Source: Cyclobacteriaceae bacterium (GTDB lineage Bacteria > Bacteroidota > Bacteroidia > Cytophagales > Cyclobacteriaceae). From it: DNA of 64,000 bases. The notes beneath the pieces are model-generated. The model worked only from the letters and a program-made list of their open reading frames with translations, ran no database searches and was not told where the DNA came from. The stretch spans positions 192,574 through 256,573 of the forward strand of contig JAKLJG010000002.1 in the NCBI GenBank assembly GCA_023151255.1, in the 5' to 3' direction. Both the position numbers and the translations under genes were made by a program. Below are positions 18,441 to 27,514 of this stretch, piece after piece. The first letter of the stretch is position 1, and every line of letters begins with the position of its first letter.

Positions 18441-19595
18441 TCATGCTTCCGGGTCGGGATGGCCCAGGGCTTTTAATACCTCGCGGTCAAGTTGATATAA
18501 AATATCTTCACGACCTGAATAATAGCCTCGGGTAAACCGTTTTGATTTGGTACCGATTTGCATTTGTTCGCACACCTGCCAGTCTTGGCGATTGGTTAAG
18601 TCCCAAAATTCAACGGCCGAGTTGATGCCCGCCTGTGCGGATGGATCGTTAATTACTTCGGGCCGGAACAGCCAGTAACAGTCGTTAATAATTTTGCCCG
18701 GGCCCAGCGGGGTAATGTGATGGTACATTACAAAGTCGGGGTGGGGGGTAAGGAGCATGTTAGGAAATACCGAGTAGTAGTACACCCGTTGCAAATCATC
18801 ACCATGCACATTGCAGATGGGTGGCGCGGCTGCCTCACCGGTCATGGTCATGCTGCCGCGTTTGCGGGGCAGGTCCATAAACCCGCCAATTACGGCACCT
18901 TTGCTGGCATCGTGCTGAGCCGAATTAACCGGTGTGAGTTGGCTGAGCAGCGGATGCACTCCCGGGCAGTGGTAGCACTCCTGGTAGTTTTGTAAAATCA
19001 GTTTCCAGTTGCAGTTCAGTTCGTAGCGGATGTGGCGGGCTATGCGCAACTCGGCTATTTTCCAGTCGGCAAATTTCCCGATGAGGGCTTCCATCTGCAC
19101 TGCAAACGGTTCGGGGTTTTCGGCCAGGCTAATAAAGATAAAGCCTTCCCACACGTGTACATGGGCGCGGGGCAGCGCGCATTTTTCTTTTTCGAAGCCG
19201 TGCCCTTCCTGCATTAGCGGGGCGGCCATCAGTTTTCCATCAAGCGCATACGTCCAGGCATGGTAGGGGCACAGGATGGTTTTGGATTTGAAATTTCCTT
19301 TCGGCTCAGCACACAATTGTGTGCCGCGGTGACTGCACACATTGAAGAGTGCGTTTATTTCGTTGGCTTTATCGCGAACCAGGATGATGCTCTCATCGGC
19401 TACCTGGAGCAATTTATAATCTCCGGGATTCGGAATCTCCTCTTCACGACAGGCAAGCACCCAGAATTTGTAAAAGATCTTTTCAACTTCTTCCCGGTAA
19501 ATGTCCGGACTGTGGTAGTACACACCGGGTAATGTGCGCGCTCCGTCAATAATCGGGTAATCAACACCCCGTTTTTTGAATTGCCGCTGTTCCAT
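18441..19595 (-). CDS. Rieske 2Fe-2S oxygenase alpha subunit (choline/carnitine monooxygenase-like)
   Basis: The protein of about 384 residues has an N-terminal Rieske cluster site, NVCSHRGTQLC then LCPYHAWTYALDG (CxH...CxxH). A C-terminal mononuclear iron domain contains NYQECYHCPGVHPLL, where the two His serve as ligands. The layout matches aromatic-ring and quaternary-amine oxygenases of the choline, carnitine or stachydrine demethylase type. The ATG at 19595 is preferred over an upstream in-frame codon that would add 40 unrelated residues. It is the fourth gene of a block with two flavoproteins and a GcvT-like protein, suggesting oxidative demethylation of a methylated amine. Confidence 0.85.
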   Translation of the reverse strand: MEQRQFKKRGVDYPIIDGARTLPGVYYHSPDIYREEVEKIFYKFWVLACREEEIPNPGDYKLLQVADESIILVRDKANEINALFNVCSHRGTQLCAEPKGNFKSKTILCPYHAWTYALDGKLMAAPLMQEGHGFEKEKCALPRAHVHVWEGFIFISLAENPEPFAVQMEALIGKFADWKIAELRIARHIRYELNCNWKLILQNYQECYHCPGVHPLLSQLTPVNSAQHDASKGAVIGGFMDLPRKRGSMTMTGEAAAPPICNVHGDDLQRVYYYSVFPNMLLTPHPDFVMYHHITPLGPGKIINDCYWLFRPEVINDPSAQAGINSAVEFWDLTNRQDWQVCEQMQIGTKSKRFTRGYYSGREDILYQLDREVLKALGHPDPEA

Positions 19596-19630
19596 GGTAT
19601 TGAAGTTAATAGTTTTACCGCCCTGAATAC

Positions 19631-21175
19631 TCAACAATTTTTCAATATGGTTTGTGCCCCCAGGTAGCCCGGCATGCATGTAATGCCTCCACCGGGGTGA
19701 GAACCGCTGCCGCACAAGTAAAGCCCGCTAACCGGAGTTGCATATTGTGCACACAACGGGAACGGCCGGGTGATGATCTGATCAACGGCTTCTTCACCAT
19801 GGTAAATATGCCCGTTGGTAAGGCTGTAACGCGATTCCAGATCAGCCGGTGAAAGCACCTCGCTGCCGACAACCGAACTGGCGATACCCGGACTGTAGCT
19901 TTCCAGTGTTTTCATCACACTATCGAATAGTTTCTTCTTTGTTTCATCATGCCAGCCATCTTTAAGATTGAAAGGAGCAAAATGAACCAGTATGGAGATT
20001 ACGGAGTGACCGGCAGGTGCAAGATTTGGTTTCGATACGGTGGGCACATGAATGTCGAGCAGAGGCTCGGCCGAAGACTGCCTGTATTTGGCCGGATCAA
20101 AAGCGCGCTCCATGTCATCGAATGAGTTTCCTGTGCGGTAAAATTCCAGGCCGCCAACACCGTTAAACGTTACGGCTTTGTTTACTGCCAGGCTTACTTT
20201 GGCAGTAGTGCCGCGCGAGCGATAGTGTTTCACGGCATGCTCGAGCGCATAACTAATCTGGTTGGGCTGCAACAGATCGTAAAATGTTACCTGCGGGGTG
20301 CAGGAGGAAGCAACCACCGGGGCCGTAAAAGTTTCGCCATCTGCTAATTTTACACCGCTTACTTTCCGGCCGGCATCCAGCACAATCTTGTCAGCCGGTG
20401 CATTGGTTTTTATATCAACGCCTGCATTTTTTGCAGCTTCTTCGAGCGCAGCAATAAGCGCCTGCGGTCCGCCAATAATGTGCTCACCGGCCAGGCACTC
20501 CAGCATCAGCAGGTTAAGCGTGGTGTACGATGACCACGGCCCGGTAAATGAACCGTACAGGGCCGGTGCAGCAATACCTGCTTTGATAAAATCAGTTTCG
20601 AATTTTTCGTTCAGAAAGTCGGCCACGCTCATCGGGGCTACTTTCAAAAACTCCATCATGGTTTTTTTGCCCAGCCGCTTCAGGGCAAGGCCCTTTTTGA
20701 GCAACCCCCACAGTTGTTTGGTGCCGAGTGCTGAAAGGTCGGGCGGTTGTTCATCGAGCAGGTTTTTCATAAACGGCCTGATGGCCGAAATAAAGGCCAT
20801 ATAATCGCGGTAACCGGCAGCATCTTTTGCCGAAAATTTTGAAATAGCCGCTGCCGTTGCCTCAACATCGTTGCTTAGCGGCAGGCAATCACCCTGTTTG
20901 CTCAGTAAGCCTACTGTGGGTTTGCCTTGTTTGGTTTTAAGGCCAAACTTTTCAAGAGTAAATTCTTTGATTACCCGGTTGCGAACACCACTGGTATCGT
21001 GTAGCAAGCCGGTGGTTGAATAGCCCGGATGAAATTCCTCACCGGCTGCGATGCCACCAAGCATGGAGCGTTTTTCAAGCACCAGTACTTTTTTGTTTTC
21101 CCTCGCCAGCGTTATGGCTGCGGTTAGTCCGTTGTGTCCTCCGCCAATAACAATGATATCGTATGCTTTACTCAT
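19631..21175 (-). CDS. FAD-dependent oxidoreductase, PYROXD2/CrtI-like
   Basis: The 514-residue flavoprotein starts with a dinucleotide-binding motif (IIVIGGGHNGLTAAITLA, then a Glu at the end of strand 2). It ends with the family motif LYLCGSGSHPGGGITCMPGYLGA, which contacts FAD. It belongs to the phytoene-desaturase-like NAD(P)/FAD oxidoreductases. It is a diverged paralogue of the adjacent 21186 gene. The substrate is unknown. Gene order and spacing (10 nt after the previous gene) indicate one operon with the Rieske and GcvT-like genes. Confidence 0.85.
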   Translation of the reverse strand: MSKAYDIIVIGGGHNGLTAAITLARENKKVLVLEKRSMLGGIAAGEEFHPGYSTTGLLHDTSGVRNRVIKEFTLEKFGLKTKQGKPTVGLLSKQGDCLPLSNDVEATAAAISKFSAKDAAGYRDYMAFISAIRPFMKNLLDEQPPDLSALGTKQLWGLLKKGLALKRLGKKTMMEFLKVAPMSVADFLNEKFETDFIKAGIAAPALYGSFTGPWSSYTTLNLLMLECLAGEHIIGGPQALIAALEEAAKNAGVDIKTNAPADKIVLDAGRKVSGVKLADGETFTAPVVASSCTPQVTFYDLLQPNQISYALEHAVKHYRSRGTTAKVSLAVNKAVTFNGVGGLEFYRTGNSFDDMERAFDPAKYRQSSAEPLLDIHVPTVSKPNLAPAGHSVISILVHFAPFNLKDGWHDETKKKLFDSVMKTLESYSPGIASSVVGSEVLSPADLESRYSLTNGHIYHGEEAVDQIITRPFPLCAQYATPVSGLYLCGSGSHPGGGITCMPGYLGAQTILKNC

Positions 21176-21185
21176 TTTTCTGTTG

Positions 21186-22775
21186 TTAGATGGCCCGTGA
21201 TGTTAACATGGTTTTGGCGCACAGTTCACCGCTGGCGCCCATAATGCCTCCGCCCGGGTGTGTGCCCGACCCGCACATCCATAATTTAGGTATGGAAGTT
21301 TTGTAGCCGGAGTAGTTGGCCACTGGCCGTTGAAAGAGCAATTGTTCCAGGCTAAGTTCGCCCTGGAAAATATTTCCTTCGGTAAGCCCCATGGTTTGCT
21401 CAAGGTCCCACGGGGTGAGCACCTGCCGGAATAAAATCTTATCCTTCAGGCCTGGAATGTATTCAGCCAGTGTATCCACCACCGTGTCGCCAAAGGCTTC
21501 GCGGTACTTGGGCCAGTTTTCTGCACCCTCTTTTATATGGTATGGTGCGTACTGAACGAAGCACGACAGGATGTGCTTGCCCGGAGGAGCCAGGCTCGGA
21601 TCAGTTAAGGTTGGAATTACCGCGTTGATGTAAGGCCGTGTGCTGAACTCACCATACTTGGCCTGATCGTAGGCTTTCTCCAGGTAATCAATGCTGGGCG
21701 CAATAGCAATGTCACCACGAATATGGTCACCATCGCCCGGGCGGCAACTGAATTCGGGTACGCTGTCGAGTGCCAGGTTTACTTTACCGGAACTGCCGCG
21801 CAGTTTGAAGCGCTTAATGTCTTTCAGTACATCTGGATCAAGGTGGTTTTCGCCCACCATTTTCAGGTAGGTGCGGTTGGGGTCAAGGTTGGAGATGACG
21901 GTTTTGGCATACAGTTCATCTCCGTTTTCCAGCACTACGCCAGTGGCCATACCGTTTTTAATGATGACTTGTTTTACGGGCGCTTCGGTTCTGATTTCAG
22001 CGCCATAGCTCATGGCTGCACGTGCGCACGCCATGCTTACGCCACCGGTGCCGCCTTTTGAAAATCCCCACGAGCGGAACACCCCGTCAAGCTGGCCCAT
22101 GTAGTGATGCAGTAATACGTATGCTGTGCCCGGAGAACGAATGCCCTGAAACGTGCCGATGATACCGCTTACCGACATGGGTGCCTTGAGTACCTCGGAT
22201 TCGAACCACAGGTCGAGAAAGTCGAGTGCGCTCATCGTCACCAGTTTGATATTGAGGTGCAGCAGGTCGGGACCCAGATCTTTAAAGGCTTTACCTAATC
22301 GAAGTAGGTTGGCAATTTCTTTCGGATTTATCGAATTGATGTTCGGTGCGGGATGATCAATTACGGCTTTAGCCAGTTTGCCCATGTGCGTCATTACGCG
22401 GCTGAACTCCGGATACACTTCCGAATCTTTTTTGCTGAAGCGCGCAATCTCCCTGCGTGACCGGTGTGAATCGGCCCAGCGGGCCAGCGAGTCGCCATCG
22501 GGCAACGGCAGGAAGGAGCAGTCCATCGGGATTACTTCATAGCCGTGCTTGGCCAGTTCCAGTTCGCGGATGATGTGCGGCCGGAATAAGCTGACCACAT
22601 ACGAAGCGACAGAGAAGGTAAAGCCCGGATATAATTCTTCCGATACGGCTGCGCCTCCGAGCACGTGGCGTTTTTCCAGCACCAATACTTGTCGCCCCGC
22701 TTTGGCCAGGTAGGCGGCACAGATAAGGCCGTTGTGGCCTCCACCAATAATGATGGCATCGTATTTTTTGCTCAT
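21186..22775 (-). CDS. FAD-dependent oxidoreductase, PYROXD2/CrtI-like (paralogue)
   Basis: The 529-residue protein has the same architecture as its neighbour: IIIGGGHNGLICAAYLAKAG at the N-terminus, LEKRHVLGGAAVSEE after it, and LWMCGSGTHPGGGIMGASG at the C-terminus. The pair probably arose by duplication, and both are kept intact, so they may act as two subunits or on two steps. Its ATG overlaps the stop of the aminomethyltransferase gene by 4 nt (ATGA), evidence of translational coupling. Confidence 0.85.
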   Translation of the reverse strand: MSKKYDAIIIGGGHNGLICAAYLAKAGRQVLVLEKRHVLGGAAVSEELYPGFTFSVASYVVSLFRPHIIRELELAKHGYEVIPMDCSFLPLPDGDSLARWADSHRSRREIARFSKKDSEVYPEFSRVMTHMGKLAKAVIDHPAPNINSINPKEIANLLRLGKAFKDLGPDLLHLNIKLVTMSALDFLDLWFESEVLKAPMSVSGIIGTFQGIRSPGTAYVLLHHYMGQLDGVFRSWGFSKGGTGGVSMACARAAMSYGAEIRTEAPVKQVIIKNGMATGVVLENGDELYAKTVISNLDPNRTYLKMVGENHLDPDVLKDIKRFKLRGSSGKVNLALDSVPEFSCRPGDGDHIRGDIAIAPSIDYLEKAYDQAKYGEFSTRPYINAVIPTLTDPSLAPPGKHILSCFVQYAPYHIKEGAENWPKYREAFGDTVVDTLAEYIPGLKDKILFRQVLTPWDLEQTMGLTEGNIFQGELSLEQLLFQRPVANYSGYKTSIPKLWMCGSGTHPGGGIMGASGELCAKTMLTSRAI

Positions 22776-23989
22776 GATTTCGGAAATTTTGGTGTGGATG
22801 TTTTACGCTCCGGGTTATAGAACTGAGTTTTACATACAGTGGCCGAAACTGTGTGGCGCACGTGTTCAACCGTTACTTCAAACTGCAATTCCATCCCGAT
22901 TTTATCGTATTGTTTCTGAACGGTAGCCAGTGCAATGTTTTTTTTGAGGATGGGCGACCAGGTGCCGCTGGTGGCATAGCCGGCCTGGATGCGTTTGTCT
23001 TTTGCAGTGTAGATGGGAATGGAACTGCGCCAGGCGTGGTTGCTGAGTACAGGCGGAAGCCCTCTTTTATAATAGAGTTCTTCCAACTCGGGCCAGTTAA
23101 TATCCAACCCCACGATGGCCCATTTAGATCCATGTTCCTTTTCTGTCTGTAAAGCGGCTTGTCCGTTAAAAGGCGCCCGCTCCAGGTCCACCGTCCAACC
23201 CAACGAGATTTCGTAGGGTGAAGATTTGCGCTCATCAATTAATGCATGCAGGGCGTTGAAGTAATCAACATCTTTTAAAATAAGGCCTGCTTCAACCCGG
23301 GTAACATCGAGTGCATCGAGGCCGGCCGGGCGGATGTCGTAATTTCTGCCGGCAGCCATGATGGCATCCCACAGTTTCAATGCGTGTTCATTTTTAACCC
23401 ACAGTTCATAGCCAAGGTCACCGGTATACCCGGTGCGGGAAATGTAAATTTCAAATTCGTTAACACGGGCTTTACAGGTGGCAAAGTATTTCAGGGCGTC
23501 CAGGTCGGCATCGCAAATTTGTTTCAGGATGTCGCGCGAAGTGGGGCCCTGCAAGGCAAGCCCGGCTACCTGGTCGGAGATATCGGTAAGTTCAACCCGG
23601 TAGCCGCGCAGAAACCGGGAGAACCAGGAGTAACACGGATCGGCCGAGGTAACAAAAAATTCCTGCTCGCCACGCCTCATCACGGTACCATCGTCAACAA
23701 CTTTTCCGTAATCATCGCACCAGCAACAATACGACACACGGCCCACTGCAAGTTTTTCGATGTTGCGAACCATGATGCGCGAAAGAAAGGCAGCCGCATC
23801 GGGCCCGGTTACCCGGTACTTAAATAAAGGTGAAACATCCAGCAGGCCGGCCGAGTTGCGGAAGGCGTAGTACTCGGAATCATGCAATGTTTCATACGAG
23901 CACACGGCATAATAGCCGGCCCACTCTTTCCATTTCATGCTGTGGCACAAATCGGAGGTACGCGGAAAAAAAGGTGTTTTAACTGGCAT
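22772..23989 (-). CDS. GcvT-like aminomethyltransferase family protein
   Basis: The protein of about 405 residues has the glycine-cleavage T-protein fold: an N-terminal folate-binding domain (SAGLLDVSPLFKYRVTGPDAAAFL, LALQGPTSRDIL, SRTGYTGDLGYELWV, GLDALDVTRVEAGLIL) and a C-terminal beta-barrel. No gcvH or gcvP is nearby, so it is probably not the T-protein of the glycine cleavage system. Relatives transfer one-carbon units from dimethylglycine, sarcosine or DMSP to tetrahydrofolate. The ATG at 23989 is chosen over a GTG at 24013. It is the first gene of the demethylation-type block. Confidence 0.82.
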   Translation of the reverse strand: MPVKTPFFPRTSDLCHSMKWKEWAGYYAVCSYETLHDSEYYAFRNSAGLLDVSPLFKYRVTGPDAAAFLSRIMVRNIEKLAVGRVSYCCWCDDYGKVVDDGTVMRRGEQEFFVTSADPCYSWFSRFLRGYRVELTDISDQVAGLALQGPTSRDILKQICDADLDALKYFATCKARVNEFEIYISRTGYTGDLGYELWVKNEHALKLWDAIMAAGRNYDIRPAGLDALDVTRVEAGLILKDVDYFNALHALIDERKSSPYEISLGWTVDLERAPFNGQAALQTEKEHGSKWAIVGLDINWPELEELYYKRGLPPVLSNHAWRSSIPIYTAKDKRIQAGYATSGTWSPILKKNIALATVQKQYDKIGMELQFEVTVEHVRHTVSATVCKTQFYNPERKTSTPKFPKS

Positions 23990-24184
23990 ATATGAGTAAT
24001 TAAAATCCGGCACTGGTTACCGGGTAAAGATTAATTCAAAAAATCCGGAAGTGTGAAATGAGCGAATCACAACCCGGGCTCGAAAACCCAGGGAAATTTG
24101 GCGGTATCGGTAATGCTCGTGTTCATGTGTTGCGTAAATGTATGGATTTGAAAGTGAATTTGAGTAGTATTCGGGGAAATGATT

Positions 24185-24245
24185 TTTCAATCACCCCGTC
24201 CTGCGGACACCATTCTTCTAAGAAGAGGGTAAGGGGGAAGGGAAA
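24185..24245 (+). repeat. Possible dispersed intergenic repeat
   Basis: The stretch after 24185 reads TTTTCAATCACCCCGTCCTG and contains CTTCTAAGAAG followed by a G-rich run. It has the look of a short GC-rich mobile-type repeat often seen between genes in this phylum. Only one copy is visible here, so the call is weak. A small ORF crossing it (24058-24270) is not convincing. Confidence 0.2.
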
Positions 24246-24262
24246 AAAAAACGCATTCAACT

Positions 24263-24775
24263 ATGCTTAACCAAAACGACATTCTTAAACGCGCCCATAC
24301 TTCCTCTTTCTGGCGGTTGGTGCTTAATTGGTCACTCGATCGAATGATACCGTTTAACAGGTCGCACGGTTTTGCTATTCGTGAAATTGACGATTACCGG
24401 ATTAAGGTTTTGATTCCGTATAAACGCAGCAACTTCAATCATATTAACGGCCTGCATGCCTGCGCGCTGGCAACGGCTTCCGAGTTTGCAACCGGATTTA
24501 TATTGGTTTCCAGGCTAGATCCAAAGAAGTACCGGCTCATCATGAAGCGGCTGGAAATGGAATACCATTACCAGGGTAAAATGAATGCGTTTGCCGAGTT
24601 TTCGATTTCGGAAGAATGGCTTGTAGAAAATGTGTTTACGCCACTTACCCAAAGCGATGCCGTTGAAGTAAATTGTGTGGTTAAAATTCATGATGAAAGG
24701 GGCAATCACCTCACTACCGGAAAAATTTGCTGGCAGGTAAAGGATTGGACTAAAGTAAGGACAAAAGGGGGTTGA
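24263..24775 (+). CDS. DUF4442 hotdog-fold protein, thioesterase-like
   Basis: The 170-residue protein resembles the DUF4442 group of hotdog-fold proteins: a conserved HINGLHACALATASEFATG helix that would form the 'sausage', and strands such as EYHYQGKMNAFAEFSI. Many hotdog proteins hydrolyse acyl-CoA thioesters, but catalytic residues are not obvious here. It starts with a clear ATG after an A-rich stretch. It precedes a GNAT-like gene by 17 nt and is probably cotranscribed with it. Confidence 0.7.
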   Translation: MLNQNDILKRAHTSSFWRLVLNWSLDRMIPFNRSHGFAIREIDDYRIKVLIPYKRSNFNHINGLHACALATASEFATGFILVSRLDPKKYRLIMKRLEMEYHYQGKMNAFAEFSISEEWLVENVFTPLTQSDAVEVNCVVKIHDERGNHLTTGKICWQVKDWTKVRTKGG

Positions 24776-24792
24776 GTGCTGTTCTTTTGAAA

Positions 24793-25731
24793 ATGAGTAC
24801 CTATTCATTCCATAGTTGCGAGCCGAAAGATTACGTGGAGCGAACATACCCGGTAAGTCTTTTTCACTTACCACTGCACCTGGATTTACAAAAACGTACG
24901 GGGCGTAGGTCATTTTTTGTTCTTCATGAAAAAAGTAAAAAGCTTTTAGCCGAAGTACATTTTCATGGAGATGGCCCGTCAGCCACCAGCCCGCTGCGGG
25001 CGCCATTCGGCTCATACCTGTTTTCGGAAAAACTGCCTCCCGAAGTTTTGTTTGACTTTGTTTTGTTTGCAGAAGAAGAACTCGGAAAAGATAAAATCAA
25101 GAACATTACGCTAAAGCAGGCCCCTGCCGCCTATTTCTCCAAGCAGTATAATCTGCTTGTACCTGTGCTGTTAAATCTGGATTACACTATACAGCAAGCC
25201 GAAATCAGTTCAATTATTACAATTTCTGAGAAGTTGTTTGCTGAACGCATTGATACATGGGAGCAACGTAAACTGAAACAGGCCCGCGAAGCCGAATTGG
25301 TTACCCGGCTCATTCATGAAGAAAGCCTCGGGATGGTCTATTCTTTTATATTACAATGCCGCCAGCAAAAAGACTATTCGCTTTCGATGACATTGGATGA
25401 GTTAAAAGTAGTGGTACAGAAATTTCCTGATCGGTTTGTTTTGTTTGGCGTGTTTGATCAGGATAACCTGGCGGCAGCGGCCATTACCATTCGGGTTACT
25501 GATGATGTACTCTATAATTTTTATTCCGATCATCATCCTGATTATGATCATCTTAGCCCGGTTGTTATGCTCATCGAAAGTGAATATGCATACAGCCGGC
25601 ACCATGGGCTAAGCCGGCTCGACCTGGGCACATCTTCCGCAGGTGGTAAACTAAATTTTCCGTTGCTTGATTTTAAACTACGGTTAGGAGGAATGCCCTC
25701 GCCTAAATACACATTTGTAAAAAGTATCTGA
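24793..25731 (+). CDS. GNAT/FemAB-like acyltransferase
   Basis: The 312-residue product has a C-terminal half resembling GNAT or FemAB-type acyltransferases (ALFGVFDQDNLAAAAITIRV, DDVLYNFYSDHHPDYDHLSPVVMLIESEYAYSRHHG, then SRLDLGTSSAGGKLNF). The LDLG-T and gly-rich segment is typical of the FemAB subgroup used for cell-wall or lipid modification. The ATG at 24793 is chosen over a TTG at 24772. It sits directly before a family 2 glycosyltransferase gene, so a role in surface glycans or lipids is plausible but unproven. Confidence 0.55.
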   Translation: MSTYSFHSCEPKDYVERTYPVSLFHLPLHLDLQKRTGRRSFFVLHEKSKKLLAEVHFHGDGPSATSPLRAPFGSYLFSEKLPPEVLFDFVLFAEEELGKDKIKNITLKQAPAAYFSKQYNLLVPVLLNLDYTIQQAEISSIITISEKLFAERIDTWEQRKLKQAREAELVTRLIHEESLGMVYSFILQCRQQKDYSLSMTLDELKVVVQKFPDRFVLFGVFDQDNLAAAAITIRVTDDVLYNFYSDHHPDYDHLSPVVMLIESEYAYSRHHGLSRLDLGTSSAGGKLNFPLLDFKLRLGGMPSPKYTFVKSI

Positions 25732-25732
25732 C

Positions 25733-26599
25733 ATGTCCTCTCCGCTGGTTTCCATTGTTTGCCTTTGTTATAACCAAGGTCGGTTTGTAGAGGAGGCCGT
25801 GCAATCAGCATTACAGCAAACATACCCGAACATTGAAGTGCTTGTTGTTGATGATGCCAGTACAGATGACAGCGCGCAACGCATAAGAGCAATAGCCGCC
25901 AATCGGCCTTCGGTTAAAACCCTTTTTTTAAAAACCAATCATGGCCATTGTCGTGCTTTTAATAAGGCATACGGCATGGTTACCGGTGATTTTATTGTGG
26001 ACCTGGCTGCTGACGATGTGCTGTTGCCTGAGCGTGTAGCGATTGGTGTTTCCGATTTGGAAAAGGCTGGCTCCGGGTACGGGGTTCATTTCAGCGATGC
26101 CGGATATATTGATGCATCAGGGAAACATCTGTTCAACCATTCGGATAACTATCCGCATGAAACCATTCCTTTGGGTGATATATACATCGAGTTAATCAGG
26201 CGGTATTTTATCTGCCCGCCTACCATGCTGTTCAGGCGCAGCGTGCTGGAGGCGCTTGGCGGCTATGACGAATCGCTCAGTTTTGAGGATTTTGATTTCT
26301 GGATACGGTCCTCACGCCAGTTCAGCTATGCGTATTCTCCAAAGGTACTGGTAAAAAAGCGCGTGGTAACATCGGCACAAAACCGCAGGCAATTCAGGTT
26401 TTTCAGCCGCGAATCGGCCACGACTTATAAGGTTTGTGAGAAAATTATGAAGCTGAACCGTTCGCGGGCTGAGCAGGAGGCCCTGTCGAAACGCGTGTTG
26501 TATGAGATGAGGCTTAATACCCGGTTGCTGAACTTTGGACTGGTAAAAAAATATTTTCAGTTGTGGAATAAAAACCGCGAACTGGTTTATCCGGAGTAG
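25733..26599 (+). CDS. Family 2 glycosyltransferase
   Basis: This GT-A fold enzyme of 288 residues has the N-terminal nucleotide-sugar motifs: VSIVCLCYNQGRFVEEAVQSAL, VLVVDDASTDDSAQRI, and the DxD-like ADD in VDLAADDVLLPE near residue 90. The acceptor-side motif is SFEDFDFWIR. Such enzymes add sugars to lipids, polysaccharides or proteins at the membrane. No transmembrane helix is present. The gene follows the acyltransferase-like gene by 1 nt and ends exactly where the convergent rsgA gene ends. Confidence 0.82.
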   Translation: MSSPLVSIVCLCYNQGRFVEEAVQSALQQTYPNIEVLVVDDASTDDSAQRIRAIAANRPSVKTLFLKTNHGHCRAFNKAYGMVTGDFIVDLAADDVLLPERVAIGVSDLEKAGSGYGVHFSDAGYIDASGKHLFNHSDNYPHETIPLGDIYIELIRRYFICPPTMLFRRSVLEALGGYDESLSFEDFDFWIRSSRQFSYAYSPKVLVKKRVVTSAQNRRQFRFFSRESATTYKVCEKIMKLNRSRAEQEALSKRVLYEMRLNTRLLNFGLVKKYFQLWNKNRELVYPE

Positions 26600-27514
26600 T
26601 TACTTCCGGTTATCCTCATTCAACAACATGCTCAGGTAATTTTGGTAGCGGCTCATGGCGATGGTCCCATTTTCAACAGCATCCTTAATGGCACATTTGG
26701 GTTCATTAACATGGAGGCATCGCGAACCGAACTTACAGTTCAGTCGCAGGTCGCGCATTTCCGGAAAGTAATCTGACAATTCCTCGGGGGTCATGTCGAT
26801 TAAACCAAACTCTTTGATACCCGGTGTATCGATAATAAACGTGGTATCATTAAGTTGGAACATTTCAGCAAATGTGGTTGTGTGTGTTCCCTTCTCGGTA
26901 TAATCCGAAACTTCGCTCACCTTTTGGTTGATGGCGGGAGCGAGTTGGTTGATGAGCGTGGATTTTCCCACGCCCGAGTGTCCGGCAATGAGGGTTGTTT
27001 TTCCGGAAAGTATTTTTTCCAAGTCGGGCTGGTTTTTCTCAAGCGCGCTGGTTACGATGCAGGTTACACCGATTTGTTCATAGATTTTAATAAGGCTGTT
27101 TTGATGATGGATTGCTTCGTTATCAAGCAGATCTTTTTTGTTGAACACAATTACCTGCGGAATGCGAAACGATTCGGCCGCTACCAGAAAGCGATCGATA
27201 AAACCGGTGGAGGTGCGGGGCATCATCATGGTAGCCATCACCAACGCCTGGTCGATATTGGCAGCAATTACATGGGCATGGCCGGTTTTTTTTACCGATT
27301 GGCGAACAATGTAATTTACACGGGGAAGAATTTCTGTGATTATTCCTTCCTTGTTTTCTGCGATTACTTCAACCAAATCGCCTACTGCTACGGGATTGGT
27401 TTCTTTGATGCCCTCCAGCCGGATTTTTCCGCGAATGCGGCATTGTAATATTGAGCCGTCATCCATCAGCACATCATACCACGAACCGGTTGAACGCATC
27501 ACACGGCCTTTCAT
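26600..27514 (-). CDS. rsgA: Ribosome small-subunit-dependent GTPase A
   Basis: RsgA is a GTPase that helps 30S ribosome subunits mature. The 304-residue protein has an N-terminal OB-fold and a circularly permuted GTPase core (NKKD as G4, then G5, then the P-loop GHSGVGKSTLIN near residue 170, then DTPGIKEFGL). A C-terminal zinc-binding region follows (FGSRCLHVNEPKCAIK with Cys and His ligands). The G order 4-5-1-2-3 is diagnostic. Its start overlaps the end of waaA by 4 nt, suggesting one minus-strand transcript. Confidence 0.93.
   Translation of the reverse strand: MKGRVMRSTGSWYDVLMDDGSILQCRIRGKIRLEGIKETNPVAVGDLVEVIAENKEGIITEILPRVNYIVRQSVKKTGHAHVIAANIDQALVMATMMMPRTSTGFIDRFLVAAESFRIPQVIVFNKKDLLDNEAIHHQNSLIKIYEQIGVTCIVTSALEKNQPDLEKILSGKTTLIAGHSGVGKSTLINQLAPAINQKVSEVSDYTEKGTHTTTFAEMFQLNDTTFIIDTPGIKEFGLIDMTPEELSDYFPEMRDLRLNCKFGSRCLHVNEPKCAIKDAVENGTIAMSRYQNYLSMLLNEDNRK

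Noticed and set aside
24058-24270. 70-residue ORF upstream of the DUF4442 gene
   Set aside because: It crosses a GC-rich possible dispersed repeat, runs into the start of the next gene, and has no recognisable domain or signal peptide.
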